A DNA stretch of 64,000 nucleotides from Panulirus ornatus (GCF_036320965.1 NC_092240.1:11402501-11466500); one strand, 5' to 3'. Positions 33,909 through 48,826 are shown, numbered from the stretch's first letter. Notes: generated from the sequence alone by a model not told the origin. Translations and numbers: made by a program.

Positions 33909-33920
33909 CGCGCGCGCGCG
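33858..33920. repeat. (GT)n-(GC)n compound microsatellite
   Basis: GT tract (33858-33905) followed by an alternating GC tract (33908-33920). Both are alternating purine-pyrimidine and could adopt Z-DNA. Confidence 0.95.
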
Positions 33921-34250
33921 CTACCTAAAGCAGGGCCCGCCAATGAGATACGATGCCTTTGTGTTGAGGTACATGAAACGCAGCACAAGTCAAGACTAGA
34001 ATGACATACACCAAAGGCAACACAGTAAACCAACCCTACGTCACCAATGCGAGAGGCGTGGGGCCCATCACTCTCTCACCAGGGCTCTGAAATGTTTTGT
34101 CACTGTAGCATTAACATATCGTCAGTATTCTCCCTACACCAGGGTATTAAAAATGTCACAGTAACATATGGATGTCTTTATCTAAACCTGGGAAATATGA
34201 GGTCCATACATCACTCAAACGTGCCTTGCTTTCCTGGCACAATATCCCGA

Positions 34251-34253
<3 letters not shown>

Positions 34254-34332
<79 letters not shown>
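34254..34332. repeat. (TA)n microsatellite
   Basis: TA tract of about 79 bp, at the 3' end of the following SINE-1. Confidence 0.97.
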
Positions 34333-34337
<5 letters not shown>

Positions 34338-34347
34338 TATATCCATA

Positions 34348-34447
34348 CATATTCGCCATTTCCCGCGTTAGTGAGGTAGCGTTAAGAACAGAGGACTGAA
34401 CCTCAGAATGAAAATCCTCACTTGGTCCCATTCTCTGTTCCTTCTCT
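34348..34447 (-). mobile_element. SINE-1 copy, 5'-truncated
   Basis: Minus-strand tail half: ATTCGCCATTTCCCGCGTTA, GTGAGGTAGCGTTAAGAAC, through TCTCTGTTCCTTCT. It then breaks into (TC)n where the internal A/T run would begin. Confidence 0.85.
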
Positions 34448-34451
34448 CTCC

Positions 34452-34455
<4 letters not shown>

Positions 34456-34527
<72 letters not shown>
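34456..34527. repeat. (CT)n microsatellite
   Basis: CT tract of about 72 bp at the truncated SINE-1 end. Confidence 0.97.
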
Positions 34528-34530
<3 letters not shown>

Positions 34531-35227
34531 GGCAATCGGACATCAGTGTCAATATCAAGACTTGTGTGACGAGCAGTAATTGCGCAGAGAGATCATCAAC
34601 CATCGTATCATATAAAGGATCCATGCCAACCTTTCATTCTTTTAGAGAGTAAATCTTCATACCTTAGCATGATTTTGAATTTCGTCCATCACACGTAAGG
34701 CAAGCACATGTACACGCATTCATACAGGATAACGCACTACTACTACTACTACTCCACACACACACTTGCATACGTATTCATACATCGTAACGCACTACTA
34801 CTACTACTACTACTACTACACACACACACACACACACTTGCATTCGGTCACACATTTCATAATCAAGGTAAACACACCGACGACGTAAGACAGGCGAGGG
34901 AGTCGTGAGCGTTCGAGTCAGAACGATACACATTTTCACAGATATGAAACGTCCATTAGAAAGGACTAAAGCGAGACTTTACAACCCACATGATCATGAT
35001 ATCTCCCCGCACACCATGCGACTGGTTCCCATAGTTTTTACGTGGTGACTGACCACCATACGAGGATTGACCGTTCTCTTTCTCCCCCCTCGAAGGACCT
35101 CAATGGTCTGCTCTAGTTCGAAATCCTTTCGAAATATCTGTATCCCTGTATGAATCTTTACTTCTTTGTATCTTTCTAGCTTTATTAGTTGGGTTTACAA
35201 AAATTGAAAAAGTTTAAATCAAGCTAG

Positions 35228-35230
<3 letters not shown>
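34528..35230. other. anonymous DNA with (ACT)n doublet
   Basis: Two (CTA)n tracts (about 34736-34752 and 34795-34819) lie in duplicated surroundings (CATACAG/GATAACGCACTACTACT and CACACACTTGCAT). This indicates a 60-70 bp local duplication. No gene. Confidence 0.5.

Positions 35231-35299
<69 letters not shown>
35231..35299. repeat. (TA)n microsatellite
   Basis: TA tract at the 3' end of the following LINE copy. Confidence 0.97.
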
Positions 35300-35302
<3 letters not shown>

Positions 35303-36238
35303 TATTTTATTATACTTTGTCGCTGTCTCCCGCGTTTGCGAGGTAGCGCAAGGAAACAGACGAAAGAAATGGCCCAACCCCACCCCATACACATGTATAT
35401 ACATACGTCCACACACGCAAATATACATACCTACACAGCTTTCCATCGTTTACCCCAGACGCTTCACATGCCTTGATTCAATCCACTGACAGCACGTCAA
35501 CCCCGGTATACCACATCGCTCCAATTCACTCTATTCCTTGCCCTCCTTTCACCCTCCTGCATGTTCAGGCCCCGATCACACAAAATCTTTTTCACTCCAT
35601 CTTTCCACCTCCAATTTGGTCTCCCACTTCTCCTTGTTGCCTCCACCTCTGACACATATATCCTTTCTGTCAATCTTTCCTCACTCATTCTCTCCATGTG
35701 CCCAAACCACTTCAAAACACCCTCTTCTGCTCTCTCAACCACGCTCTTTTTATTTCCACACATCTCTCTTACCCTTACGTTACTCACTCGATCAAACCAC
35801 CTCACACCACACATTGTCCTCAAACATCTCATTTCCAGCACATCCATCCTCCTGCGCACAACTCTATCCATAGCCCACGCCTCGCAACCATACAACATTG
35901 TTGGAACCACTATTCCTTCAAACATACCCATTTTTGCTTTCCGAGATAATGTTCTCGACTTCCACACATTCTTCAAGGCCCCCAGAATTTTCGCCCCCTC
36001 CCCCACCCTATGATCCACTTCCGCTTCCATGGTTCCATCCGCTGCCAGATCCACTCCCAGATATCTAAAACACTTCACTTCCTCCAGTTCTTCTCCATTC
36101 AAACTCACCTCCCAATTGACTTGACCCTCAACCCTACTGTACCTAATAACCTTGCTCTTATTCACATTTACTCTTAACTTTCTTCTTCCACACACTTTAC
36201 CAAACTCAGTCACCAGCTTCTGCAGTTTCTCACATGAA
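35300..36238 (-). mobile_element. RTE-like LINE, 5'-truncated, short 3' UTR
   Basis: Minus-strand copy very similar to the one at 3316-4459. It starts just after the FADD region (CATGTGAGAAACTGCAGAAG sense) and ends ACAGCGACAAAGTATAATAA and (TA)n. Its 5' truncation point abuts the satellite array starting at 36240. Confidence 0.9.
35497..36213 (-). CDS. LINE RT C-terminal region, 238 residues
   Basis: Open frame without stops, covering the region downstream of the RT active site: RRKLRVNVNKSKVIRYSR, YLGVDLAADGTMEAEVDHRV, LYGCEAWAM, KWFGHMERM and RSGRPNWRWKDGV. It lacks LRQG and FADD because of 5' truncation, so it is catalytically dead. The intact frame suggests a recent insertion. Confidence 0.8.
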   Translation of the reverse strand: MTEFGKVCGRRKLRVNVNKSKVIRYSRVEGQVNWEVSLNGEELEEVKCFRYLGVDLAADGTMEAEVDHRVGEGAKILGALKNVWKSRTLSRKAKMGMFEGIVVPTMLYGCEAWAMDRVVRRRMDVLEMRCLRTMCGVRWFDRVSNVRVREMCGNKKSVVERAEEGVLKWFGHMERMSEERLTERIYVSEVEATRRSGRPNWRWKDGVKKILCDRGLNMQEGERRARNRVNWSDVVYRG

Positions 36239-36811
36239 TATATAGAGTGTAAACCTATGGTGAAAATTGAGACGATATTTGCTTTTTAACGCAAAACAGG
36301 AAAAAAAAATTCCAAAAATATTTCAGGTTACATTTCACTTTTTTTTTTTCAAAATAAGAAAATATGCTAAACAATGCATTGTTTACGTTGAATAACGAGC
36401 TAGAGATAAGTCTATAATTCTCCCCAGGTCCCGCAGGTAAATCTTCACTATGCATAAATGTAAAAGTATGAAATACATTAAACGTTTAATCATTTTAAAG
36501 CTTAATTACTGACCTTCATGGTTTATGAAGCAACATTTAGAGTCGCGATTCTTGTTCAGGATGAAAAAGATATCACGATGGAGGGAAAAAAAAAAAAACG
36601 AAGGCAAAAGTTGAAGGAAATTGAACATGTTAGAAAGCTTTTATTTTTTTTTTCCTTTTTCGAAATAGGAAAATACCATTATGATAGGTCCTTGTATAAC
36701 GAAAAGAAGCCTAATACAATTTATAACACAGTCCAGGTCCCGTAGATACCTGAAGTATAATGTATAATGTATGATTATGAAATTCATTAAACATGTGAAA
36801 GCTTATTAACC

Positions 36812-37108
36812 GACCTTCTTTGGACAAAATCATGTGGAAGCTTACTAACCTTCCTTCTTTGGACAAAATCATGTGAAAGCTTATTAACCTACCTTCCTTG
36901 CACAAAATCATGTGAAAGCTTATTAACCTTCCTTCTTTGGACAAAATCATGTGAAAGCTTATTAACCTTCCTTCTTTGGACAAAATCATGTGAAAGCTTA
37001 TTAACCTTCCTTCTTTGGACAAAATCATGTGAAAGCTTACCTACCGGCCTTCCTTGGACAAAATCATGTGAAAGCTTATTAACCGACCCTCTTTGGACAA
37101 AATCAAAA
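36812..37108 (+). repeat. 39-bp minisatellite inside the satellite
   Basis: About eight 39-bp units of TGGACAAAATCATGTGAAAG plus CTTATTAACCTTCCTTCTT, starting at 36812 and repeating every 39 bp to about 37085. The unit is a piece of the type-D monomer anchor. It yields a 13-residue repeating minus-strand frame (MILSKEGRLISFH), regarded as spurious. Confidence 0.93.
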
Positions 37109-37724
37109 ATACCCCAAATCCATTTTCAGCGTGGCAAACATCGCCTAAGATTTCAAGGTAAAGTTGTTTATGACGAAAAATGGCAAAAATTGCCGATATA
37201 ATATTTCTGGGTATTTTTCAGGCTACAAAATTTTCCTTTGAAAATTGGAAAATAACTGCCTTTTTTCCTCAGATAACGACCAATTAATGCAAAAAAAACA
37301 AGTTCCAGCTAACACAAATAACTACATATTATGAAGGATGTAGAAATGTGTGAAACTTTTACAATTCATTTCTAGCTTATTGTCTGACTTTTATATTCTC
37401 AGAGCAGCTTTCGAAACGCAAAATCTCATTAAGCATGAGAAATATAATGGCTTTTGAGATTTGAAATCTTGTCCTAGACGAAAAACAGCAAAACATTTTC
37501 AAGCCATAAAAAATCTCCTGCTTAAAATTTAAAGATTGATATAATGGAAGTCATCTTTACCTTCGATAATGCTTACTATGTCTCAAATTTAGGTAAGTAT
37601 TATACAAAATGCGTAATTATGAAAGATTTTAGGTATATGATCATTTCAAGGCTCATTCCCAGACCTTCATGGACTTTAAGCAACATTTACAAATTCATAT
37701 TCAACATAAAATGTTTGACCTACA

Positions 37725-37872
37725 TTAAAAATGGAAATGATATCTACTTTTTGACGTATATTGAAAAGGGAAAGGATATCTACTTTTTGACGTATATTGA
37801 AAATGGAAAGAATATCTACGTTTTGTCGTATATTTAGAATGAAAAGGATATCTACTTTTTGACGTAAAATGG
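37725..37872 (+). repeat. 36-bp minisatellite inside the satellite
   Basis: About four units of AAAATGGAAA(T/G)GATATCTA plus CTTTTTGACGTATATTG within the type-B/C boundary of the satellite array. Confidence 0.9.
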
Positions 37873-38160
37873 GGGGAAAAAATTCTAGAAATATTTCAAG
37901 TTATGTTTCGGAACAATAACATTCTTTTGTGTCAATATTAGAAAGTACGATAAGAAATGGTTTGTTTACGTTGAATAATGAGTTAAATGATCTATAATGC
38001 TTCCCGGGTTCCGCAGGTAACTAATGTTTAAAGTTAAAAGTATGAAGTATATTAAAAGTTTAATTATTTCAAAGCTGAACTACTGACCTTCATCGTTTAC
38101 GTAGCAACATATAGACATGAGAATCTTGCTCAGGATTTAAAAACATCAACTTACCGAGAT

Positions 38161-38614
38161 GCTAAAAAACAGCAAAAATCGAATTATCTCCTTGGCCTTC
38201 CTTCGCCTGTTCCTTGGTGCTACCTTGACAACATGAGAAACAGCGATCAAGTATGAGGGGAAAAAATTTTATCACCACTACTATTATTTTTGATATCATA
38301 ATATCTAAGGTAATGATAAGATGCAGATACGATATCCTGCCAGGTAATAAGACCCACACATATATACGTTACCTTCATACCCTTAAGCGTTCACGCCTGA
38401 ACCACAATAAGGTGAAGGTACAGCCAATACCTCACTCCCTGACACCATCTTGGCCTCCCTTGTCCCGGATGCAACTAACGTCATTTCAATACAGCCTCAC
38501 CTGAATACAGTCTGATGCCGCGCAAGCTGTGGCTGAATGCTCAAGCCGTCTAGCCTTTCACTTTCACTCCGCCCGCACCGAAGATGCTATCACGGTGGCT
38601 TGCATGAATTTCCG

Positions 38615-38616
<2 letters not shown>
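38161..38616. other. anonymous DNA
   Basis: No gene recognised. Confidence 0.4.

Positions 38617-38665
<49 letters not shown>
38617..38665. repeat. (AG)n microsatellite
   Basis: AG tract of about 49 bp. Confidence 0.97.
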
Positions 38666-38668
<3 letters not shown>

Positions 38669-38739
38669 GTTTACCAAATGGCGTCCTAGCTTCGTCTCTT
38701 CGATGTACATCAACTGACTGTTATATTTCTCTCTTGTGT

Positions 38740-38818
38740 CTCCCCTGATGATGTGATTATTACACGAAAGTGCACTTGGGAACTTTTCGTGTTTCATTTT
38801 CCCCGTGGACTCATAGGG

Positions 38819-38821
<3 letters not shown>
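38740..38821 (+). mobile_element. short conserved element ending in (TA)n
   Basis: CTGATGATGTGATTATTACA, CGAAAGTGCACTTGGGAACT, TTTCGTGTTTCATTTTCCC and CGTGGACTCATAGG run directly into (TA)n. A second copy, almost identical over about 58 bp, is at 62371-62440 on the minus strand and likewise abuts (TA)n. No coding sequence or Pol III boxes seen; probably the 3' end of a further retroelement. Confidence 0.65.

Positions 38822-38885
<64 letters not shown>
38822..38885. repeat. (TA)n microsatellite
   Basis: TA tract at the end of the short conserved element. Confidence 0.97.
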
Positions 38886-38886
<1 letters not shown>

Positions 38887-39352
38887 CACAATCTCCTGAC
38901 CTGGGCGCCTGGATTTAGCACGGTGTGGCTGCGTTTATATATGTGTACTACGGTGCAACATTCTCGTCCTGACTCCTCATGTACTCCTCCCTTTAGCTTA
39001 AGGATCATGCTGCTCTCTGGCCTGGACGCGTATTCATTTCTTATCCTAATATCACACCTCGTCAGGGCATCTCCTTTCGTCTCGTTCCCCCAGGCATAAT
39101 TAAGGTCGTTGTTTGTTTGATCATACGGTGGATAATATGTGGTTCTCAGGATGGTTTTGTGGGACCTTTGGTTTATCCTCCACTGGCCACAGAACCGAAC
39201 AAGATGCTCTGGGAATTGTATCACACGAGACGGAGGCCAAATGGAATTGTGTGTATATATGTACGCGAGCGCGCGCACACACACAATAAAGAAAAAGGAA
39301 CCCAAGGGCGTAAAACCATTTTACCGAAGTACAGCATAGTACAGGTATGTAA

Positions 39353-39398
<46 letters not shown>

Positions 39399-40906
39399 CG
39401 AAAAAGATTCAGAACAGGGCATCTGACACGACTTAAGAAAAAGGTTCTAAACACAATGGTTCTCCCAACCCTTGTCAACATCACCTCATCCAACAGTTCG
39501 TTGATAAACTACTACTACTACTACACCACCCTCCCCACAGTCAACTCCCAACCTTCAGTCATCCCCCGTCTCCAAGTTGCAGTACGACATCATCGAGTTC
39601 CTCTAAGCTTATATGAACCATTGTATAAACAACCTTGTCTATGACCCTCTAAAATAACACAATGTCTGTGTAAAGGCCAGGCACAAGCCTTCATTTCCTT
39701 ACTGTATGTATTGTCTCAGTATATATTTCCAGGCTTTGATATAATATGATGGGACGAAGCCTACATTGAAGGAGCGAAACAATCAGGAGGAATACAAAAG
39801 CAAGCGTCATGCCTTTGAATATTGCTTGTAGGGGAAATAATCACAGTATCTAAAGTTGACAACAGTTTCACACTACAGGAAAAGCCTTTGTTCTCTCCTA
39901 CCATGAGGAACCATGGAAAACCGAAACACCATTTTCTTTTCTTAACTGGAATATACATATATATATATATCCCTTCGGTAAACTCATCCATTTACTCCTC
40001 CTCCTCTAGCGTCTAAAAGGGAAAAGGAAGAAAAAAAAATCAAGCCTTTCCTTCAGAAACTAACGTTTTGTAAACAATGACCTGAGCTCCACCTATCACA
40101 CAGAAACCCCAAGCAAACGACTCGTTCACCTGATGAAGACGAGCAGTTGGCCAGCTCCCGAGTCCCATTCTGGGCAAATGCTTGCAACGTTTAATCAAGG
40201 TAGTAGTGACTCCTCTGACACTATCTGTTGATTACCTACGATTTTTAAAGTAAAGAGAAGAAGGCTGAAAAAAAAATATGCTTTCAGGTCATCGAATCTA
40301 AAATACGAAAGTTTGCATAAAATACTTGTATTTTTATGTAAATCATTGGGGATTTAACGAGAAGCTGTTTAGCTTTAGATATAAAACTGAATTAGTACTA
40401 TATGTCATGTTAAAAATAGACTTTCAAGGATTGCCTCAACTAGGTGAATGACCTATTGAGAGATTATCCTAGAAAAAGGATTACATCCTTTATTCTTGAA
40501 GAAGCTGGTCTCGACGAGGCAAAGCAGTGAAAAGAAAAGGAAGAATGAGAGAGAAATATAAACGGGTGTAGGCTTAAAGAAAACGATCTACAAACACAGC
40601 AAAGGGATGAAGAACTTAAGTAAAAAAAAATAGAAAGTAAAGGCAAAAGCTCCTCTTTTTTTTCTTTTGGCTGTTGGTACGCTTCAAGGTGATCCAAATT
40701 TGGGAGGTTGGGTCAGGCAAGCACGCAAAGCAAGCAAGCAAATACATTCAGGGTCTATAAAGAAATCATTTCGTTAGGCTCCCCCTGGCTCCACTCGTCT
40801 CCCCCAAAAAAGACTCTCAGAGATATTGGGCTAATCTTCGTACGTAGGAGGATGGGCGTTTGAAGGTGTGAGAGGGAGGTTCAAGTGGTTCTCGGGAGAA
40901 CATGAC

Positions 40907-40908
<2 letters not shown>
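38886..40908. other. anonymous DNA
   Basis: Contains (CA)n at 39354-39396, a short (GC)n near 39266-39277 and an (ACT)n near 39508-39523. No host gene recognised; open frames lack domains. Confidence 0.4.
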
Positions 40909-40992
<84 letters not shown>

Positions 40993-41017
40993 AGCAGCAG
41001 CAGCAGCAGCTGCTGCA
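40909..41017. repeat. (GA)n-(CAG)n compound microsatellite
   Basis: GA tract to 40991, then (CAG)n ending in the palindrome GCAGCAGCTGCTGC. Confidence 0.95.
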
Positions 41018-41122
41018 AGGCAGCAAAATCGATGTTCCTCAACCTAACCCCAGAGGTGACCCGTCATCCTCTTCTTCCATCCCCATCTTATTCCATTCGT
41101 CTTCCTTCGTGTCTCCTTCCAT

Positions 41123-41124
<2 letters not shown>

Positions 41125-41197
<73 letters not shown>
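41125..41197. repeat. (CT)n microsatellite
   Basis: CT tract of about 73 bp. It lies between GA tracts at 40909 and 41336, giving three alternating purine/pyrimidine blocks within 510 bp. Confidence 0.97.
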
Positions 41198-41200
<3 letters not shown>

Positions 41201-41333
41201 TGAGCAAGGACCAGCAGGGAGGCACTGCCGAGTGCCGGTAACAGGAAGCTTTGAAGGTGAGCAAAAGGAAGCGTACCACACAGGAGCAGTGTTGGTGTGG
41301 GGGGGAAGGAGGAAAGAGGAGCGCCACTTGTGG

Positions 41334-41335
<2 letters not shown>

Positions 41336-41418
<83 letters not shown>
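41336..41418. repeat. (GA)n microsatellite
   Basis: GA tract of about 83 bp. Confidence 0.97.
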
Positions 41419-41421
<3 letters not shown>

Positions 41422-43119
41422 TATGGCGTGCGGGGATTCGTCATGGCAAGGGTGAGGAAACACTTGTGATGGAGAGGGATACGTTTTTGCGGGGATGGAT
41501 CAAGTGTGGGAAGAACAGATCCATCAGCATGGAGTGTGATCGGTCGTGAAGTGTGGGAAGGAGGAGGAATCCATCGGGATGGAGAGTGATCGGTCGTGGC
41601 GAGCAGGAGCAACAAGAGGAATCAGGTGTGGATGAGGAGAGATTAACTGTGCTGATGAAGTGTTGATTGTGAGGATCAACGATTGGTTGCGATCGAGCTG
41701 GATCAACAGGGATCAATAGGTACAGCAGAGAAAAGAGAGGACTTGCTTTATTTTTCAAGGCGGATGGGATTAGATGTGATGGAGGATGAAAGGAATACGG
41801 ATGAGGAGCAAGATGGCAAGTGTTGTGGAGGGAACAGAAGGCAGGTGCCTCGTAAAAGAGTGGAAGGAAAGGTTATGGAGAGAGGTGAAGGGAGGTAGGC
41901 CTTGTGGTGATGGAGAGAGAGGTGAAGGGAGGCCTACTGGTGATGGAGAGAGAGGTGAAGGGAGGTAGGCCTTGTGGTGCTGAAGGGGTGGGACTTGCTC
42001 TTGTAGGTAAGAGGAGGAGGAGGTCAGTAGAACGATAGATAGAATAAGGAAAACTGATGTGATAGTGAGGAGGGAGTAAAGATGATACTATGAAGGAGAG
42101 AGAGCGTGTGTGTGTGAGAGAGAGAGGGAGGATGTATGAAGTTGTTTTGGTGACGAAGGGATGAGGGAGGGAGAAGGTTGGTGCGGTGGCTGGGAGTGGA
42201 GTGAGGAGCGTTGCGGTAGAGGGGAAAAGGTAAGCAGATGTGGTAGTGGTGAGAAGGAAAATACGATGTTGGAAGAGAAAGGAGACAGAGACTTTACCGA
42301 CGGAGGAGGAGGAGGAGGAGGAGGAGAAGGAACAGGTTTATTGTTATGGAGGGAAAAGGGCATGGAACGGAAATTTGGTGCTATATTTATAGGGGGTAAA
42401 TATACCCAGTGAAATATTCAACCATTTGACCAAGAGTATTTCTTTACTTTCCAAAAACTTTGCTCAGAGTCGTTCGACCTAAGGGATTAATTTATTAATT
42501 TAGTGCTAATGAGCGACTTAACTGTGGTCCTTCTGTTCGTTCAACCTTCTGTGAGAGAAATATAGGGCCGAATTTCACATAACCAAAAGGATAACTTCTC
42601 TAAGGCATTACTATCAACGACAAGGACGAGTGATTCACAACCATAGAGCAGTATCGCACTTTACTGAGACTTTAGAAAAAAAAAATATCAAAGTGGATTT
42701 CTTGCCAAGTTATCCCCTACACCTATGGCTTCCGTATCGTTATAATAACTTCCGGGAACTTCCTCCTAAATTATTATTCACTGCTCTCCCTGCCAGCACT
42801 TATTGGCCGTAGATTAGTAGGCCAAGGGGAGTTAATTACCCACCGTTCACCAGCTGCCTCTCGCCACAAGTTTGGCCTTCGACGAAGATTTTCAAAGTTT
42901 TCTTTTTACATATATATATTTTTCTTGACTTGGGATATTTTATTATGGTGTTGAAATGGGAGGTCTTCAACCAAGACAGACTTTTTCTTATCGATTTTTC
43001 TATTCTATTTTTCTCAAGGTACTTAATATGCATGTTGTCGACCCTCCTGCAAGACAAAAGGAGATAATACAATAGGCTCTCGAATCTATGGATGTCTACT
43101 TCTATATTTTGAAGATATC
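41419..43119. other. purine-rich then AT-rich anonymous DNA
   Basis: 41420-42360 is strongly purine-rich on the plus strand. It includes three 33-37 bp tandem units (GGTGAAGGGAGG starting at 41884, 41921 and 41954), repeats of GGATCAA/GATCGGTCGTG near 41500-41600, and a (GGA)n near 42302-42326. No gene recognised. Confidence 0.5.
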
Positions 43120-44926
<1,807 letters not shown>

Positions 44927-44929
44927 ATT

Positions 44930-45942
<1,013 letters not shown>

Positions 45943-46021
45943 CGTCCTGTTGTTGTAGTGTTGTCCCTCAAGGTTCTGCCTTATCGCCTACTCTTTCTCA
46001 TATTATATATTTCTTTTCTTT

Positions 46022-46231
46022 TAAACTATTCGCCATTTCCCGCGTCAGCGAGGTAGCGTTAAGAACAGAGGACTGGGCCTTTTTTGGAATATCCTCACCT
46101 GGCCCCCTCTGTTCCTTCTTTTGGAAAATTAAAAAAAAAAAACGTGAGGGGAGGATTTCCAGCCCCCCGCTCCCTCCCCTTTTAGTCGCCTTCTACGACA
46201 CGCAGGGAATACGCGGGAAGTATTCTTTCTC

Positions 46232-46234
<3 letters not shown>
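46022..46234 (-). mobile_element. SINE-1 copy, near full length
   Basis: Minus-strand copy close to consensus, with tail ACTATTCGCCATTTCCCGCG at the left and head ending CTTTCTCCCCTATA at the right, where the last ~12 bp of the head are replaced by (TA)n. Confidence 0.9.

Positions 46235-46328
<94 letters not shown>
46235..46328. repeat. (TA)n-(TG)n compound microsatellite
   Basis: TA tract to 46290 then TG tract to 46327. Confidence 0.97.
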
Positions 46329-46330
<2 letters not shown>

Positions 46331-46971
46331 CGCGCCATATTCAAATATTTTCCCACTTCCATCGGAGAGAGGTAAACAGAGAACAGGGAGATAGAGAAAT
46401 ACATCATACAGGTGTTCGACAAAGAAGCATCAGGAACAAAGAATTTGATCCTTTAGAGCACAATGAACACGTGGTTATTCCCTGGGAGCATTGAAGATTA
46501 TGAGATAAAAGGCATTACTCATACCTGTCGTTTTCAAGGAATTCATAAGGAAAAATTGTACTATATTTGCACAAGGCAAGTATGGAATACCGACTTCATA
46601 ATATTGACCTTTTATAGGGTTACAGATAAGAAGAAAGTATCTTTCCATACCTATACAACGCCTTTTATGGACGTTTCAACTCACACGCCCATAAGGACAT
46701 AAATCGCAGTAATATAAAGCATACATAAAAGCACACAGACACGTACACACCCGATCAGATTCTCGCTTCTACCCAGTGGCCTTATCTAATCAAAGACAGC
46801 AATACCACGCTGGTATTCAATCCGCCCAAGGCACACAAAGCATTCGCAATACAATGCACGTAGCTCTCGACTCCAGCCTGACCACTGGCAACATATCAGG
46901 CCCCGTTGAACCTCAGTCTGATATCGGCTATTGTGATGGTATGTGTATGCCCAGATGGAAATCCATGCATC

Positions 46972-46980
<9 letters not shown>
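46329..46980. other. anonymous DNA
   Basis: No gene recognised. Confidence 0.4.

Positions 46981-47048
<68 letters not shown>
46981..47048. repeat. (TA)n microsatellite
   Basis: TA tract at a SINE-1 5' end. Confidence 0.97.
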
Positions 47049-47052
<4 letters not shown>

Positions 47053-47300
47053 CCCTGGGGATAGGGGAGAAAGAATACTTCCCACGTATTCCCTGCGTGT
47101 CGTAGAAGGCGACTAAAAGGTAAGGGAGCGGGGTGCTGGAAATCCTCCCCTCTCGTTTTTTTTTCTAATTTTCCAAAAGATAGAACAGAGAAGGGGGCCA
47201 GGTGAGGATATTCCCTCAAAGGCCCAGTCCTCTGTTCGTAGCGCTACCTTGCTAATGCGGGAAATGGCGAATAGTATGAAAGAAAGTATATATATATATG
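47049..47300 (+). mobile_element. SINE-1 copy, full length
   Basis: Plus-strand copy from ATCCCTGGGGATAGGGGAG to GCGCTACCTTGC, TAATGCGGGAAATGGCGAA and TAGTATGAAAGAAAG, then a short TA tract. One of the best-preserved copies and a good reference for the family. Confidence 0.92.
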
Positions 47301-48741
47301 TATAAATAAACTACCCTTTCTGTGTCTGGAACTTTCCTTTTGTTTATACATGCACGAAACTTCTAAGAAAATCCATCATATATTTCACAATATCAACTAC
47401 ACAACCCAGGACACTGCATCGTTTTCTCAAGACATCTAATTGCATCTTTTCCATCGGTAGGCGAGGTGGCTATCGACATTCCTTCATTTTCCTTTTGCCA
47501 ATCAAAACTCTACTACAAACTTATTGATCACTCGTACCCATCCTGTAAGCAGTGACGCTAAATATGACACAGTGTGTACGACAATGGCCGGATCACAATG
47601 ATTTACCTTCACGATCATTTACAGGATGAGTGTCAAAAATCACTGCAATGACGGAACATAATTTACAAGACCGAGTATCCAGACTCACTCGGTTTCAATA
47701 GCTGTCAAAAATTACGTCATTTACAAGTTTATCTTATTTCCCCATAACAGCCCTGAACTACGTCTTGTCGCATTTCTGTATTGTTTTAAATTTGGCTTTA
47801 TTGTTGGTAATGAAACGAGAACCTGATTTATACGACCCTAGCTCTCTGTGAAGATAGGAATTCATCCACCTCTATACTTTCCAGTTACTTAACACTTCGG
47901 TCGCGCAGACGTATAATAAGGTCTAGGAATTCCGGAACTACTATAAACAGGGATTTTACACCTTCGTGTGGCTATGATACTTCTCAAAAATACGATCGAA
48001 TTCCTTTTGGAAATCTCAAATTATGATGCTTTCTTGACGATTGACATAAATCTGGAGTTCTCGTCGTACCATATCATTTTGCCATCAATTCTTCTGTTTT
48101 GTCTTTCATTTGTTTTTCCCAGGAATGCCTCAGCCTCTGGCGTTAAGGCTGGATTGGTTGGCTGGTACGAGGCACTATCCACGCCCCAACCAAACATGGT
48201 AAATCCTTTGTGTTTAACACCAACTAAGCTGCGTATCATCTTCCTAATCCTCTGATGCAGTGAATCTTCATCTAAGAATAAGGTACGGTATATGCAGATA
48301 CCCAGTCTAAGAGAACAGATCTAATCTTCCATACCTATGTAGATCAAGCTAATCTCTTTTCGAGCCAATGAGAACGTCATATATCCAGTGAGTATGTACG
48401 GTTTTAACAATGATCATCAACACCTGAGGGTGGTGTCCAATATGTTAACTTGACTGTGATGTCTGGATGAACACGAGATCATAGCACCCCAGATATCCAA
48501 CCAAACTATGTGATGATCCGATGGCCCGTTCTTATACTTAGTTTGATCAGAAAAGTTTATGAGCGCACAAAAAGGACTGGACCTTTCCTTAGAAGATCTA
48601 CTTCCCTATAAACCGGTTCATCCCTATACTCATAAGATTTCAGAACGAAATGTTTTCTTTTTACCCTTTCTCCATTCATACTTGCATATGTAGCAATGAC
48701 ACACAGTGAATGCATATTTTAAGTTTATATAGAAGTGAAAT

Positions 48742-48743
<2 letters not shown>
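47301..48743. other. anonymous DNA
   Basis: No gene, RNA or known repeat recognised in about 1.4 kb; this is one of the longest stretches without obvious repeats and a reasonable place to test for single-copy sequence. Confidence 0.4.

Positions 48744-48826
<83 letters not shown>
48744..48826. repeat. (TA)n microsatellite
   Basis: TA tract of about 83 bp at a SINE-1 3' end. Confidence 0.97.

Larger units (their letters stand above)
36240..38160 (+). repeat. AT-rich ~300-bp-monomer satellite-like array
   Basis: Five degenerate monomers share an anchor resembling CTGACCTTCATGGTTTATGAAGCAACATTTA. The anchors lie at 36511 (type C), 36812 (type D), 37386 (type A), 37662 (type B) and 38085 (type C). 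Once the internal 39-bp and 36-bp expansions are subtracted, spacings are 301, about 301, 276 and about 315 bp. The two type-C monomers share additional sequence (TGTTTACGTTGAATAA, CCGCAGGTAA, AAAAGTATGAA) not seen in the others. That is what a higher-order repeat would show. Confidence 0.8.

Noticed and set aside
36711..37108. CRISPR-like array of regularly spaced repeats
   Set aside because: The 39-bp units are contiguous with no unique spacers and lie in eukaryotic satellite-like DNA.
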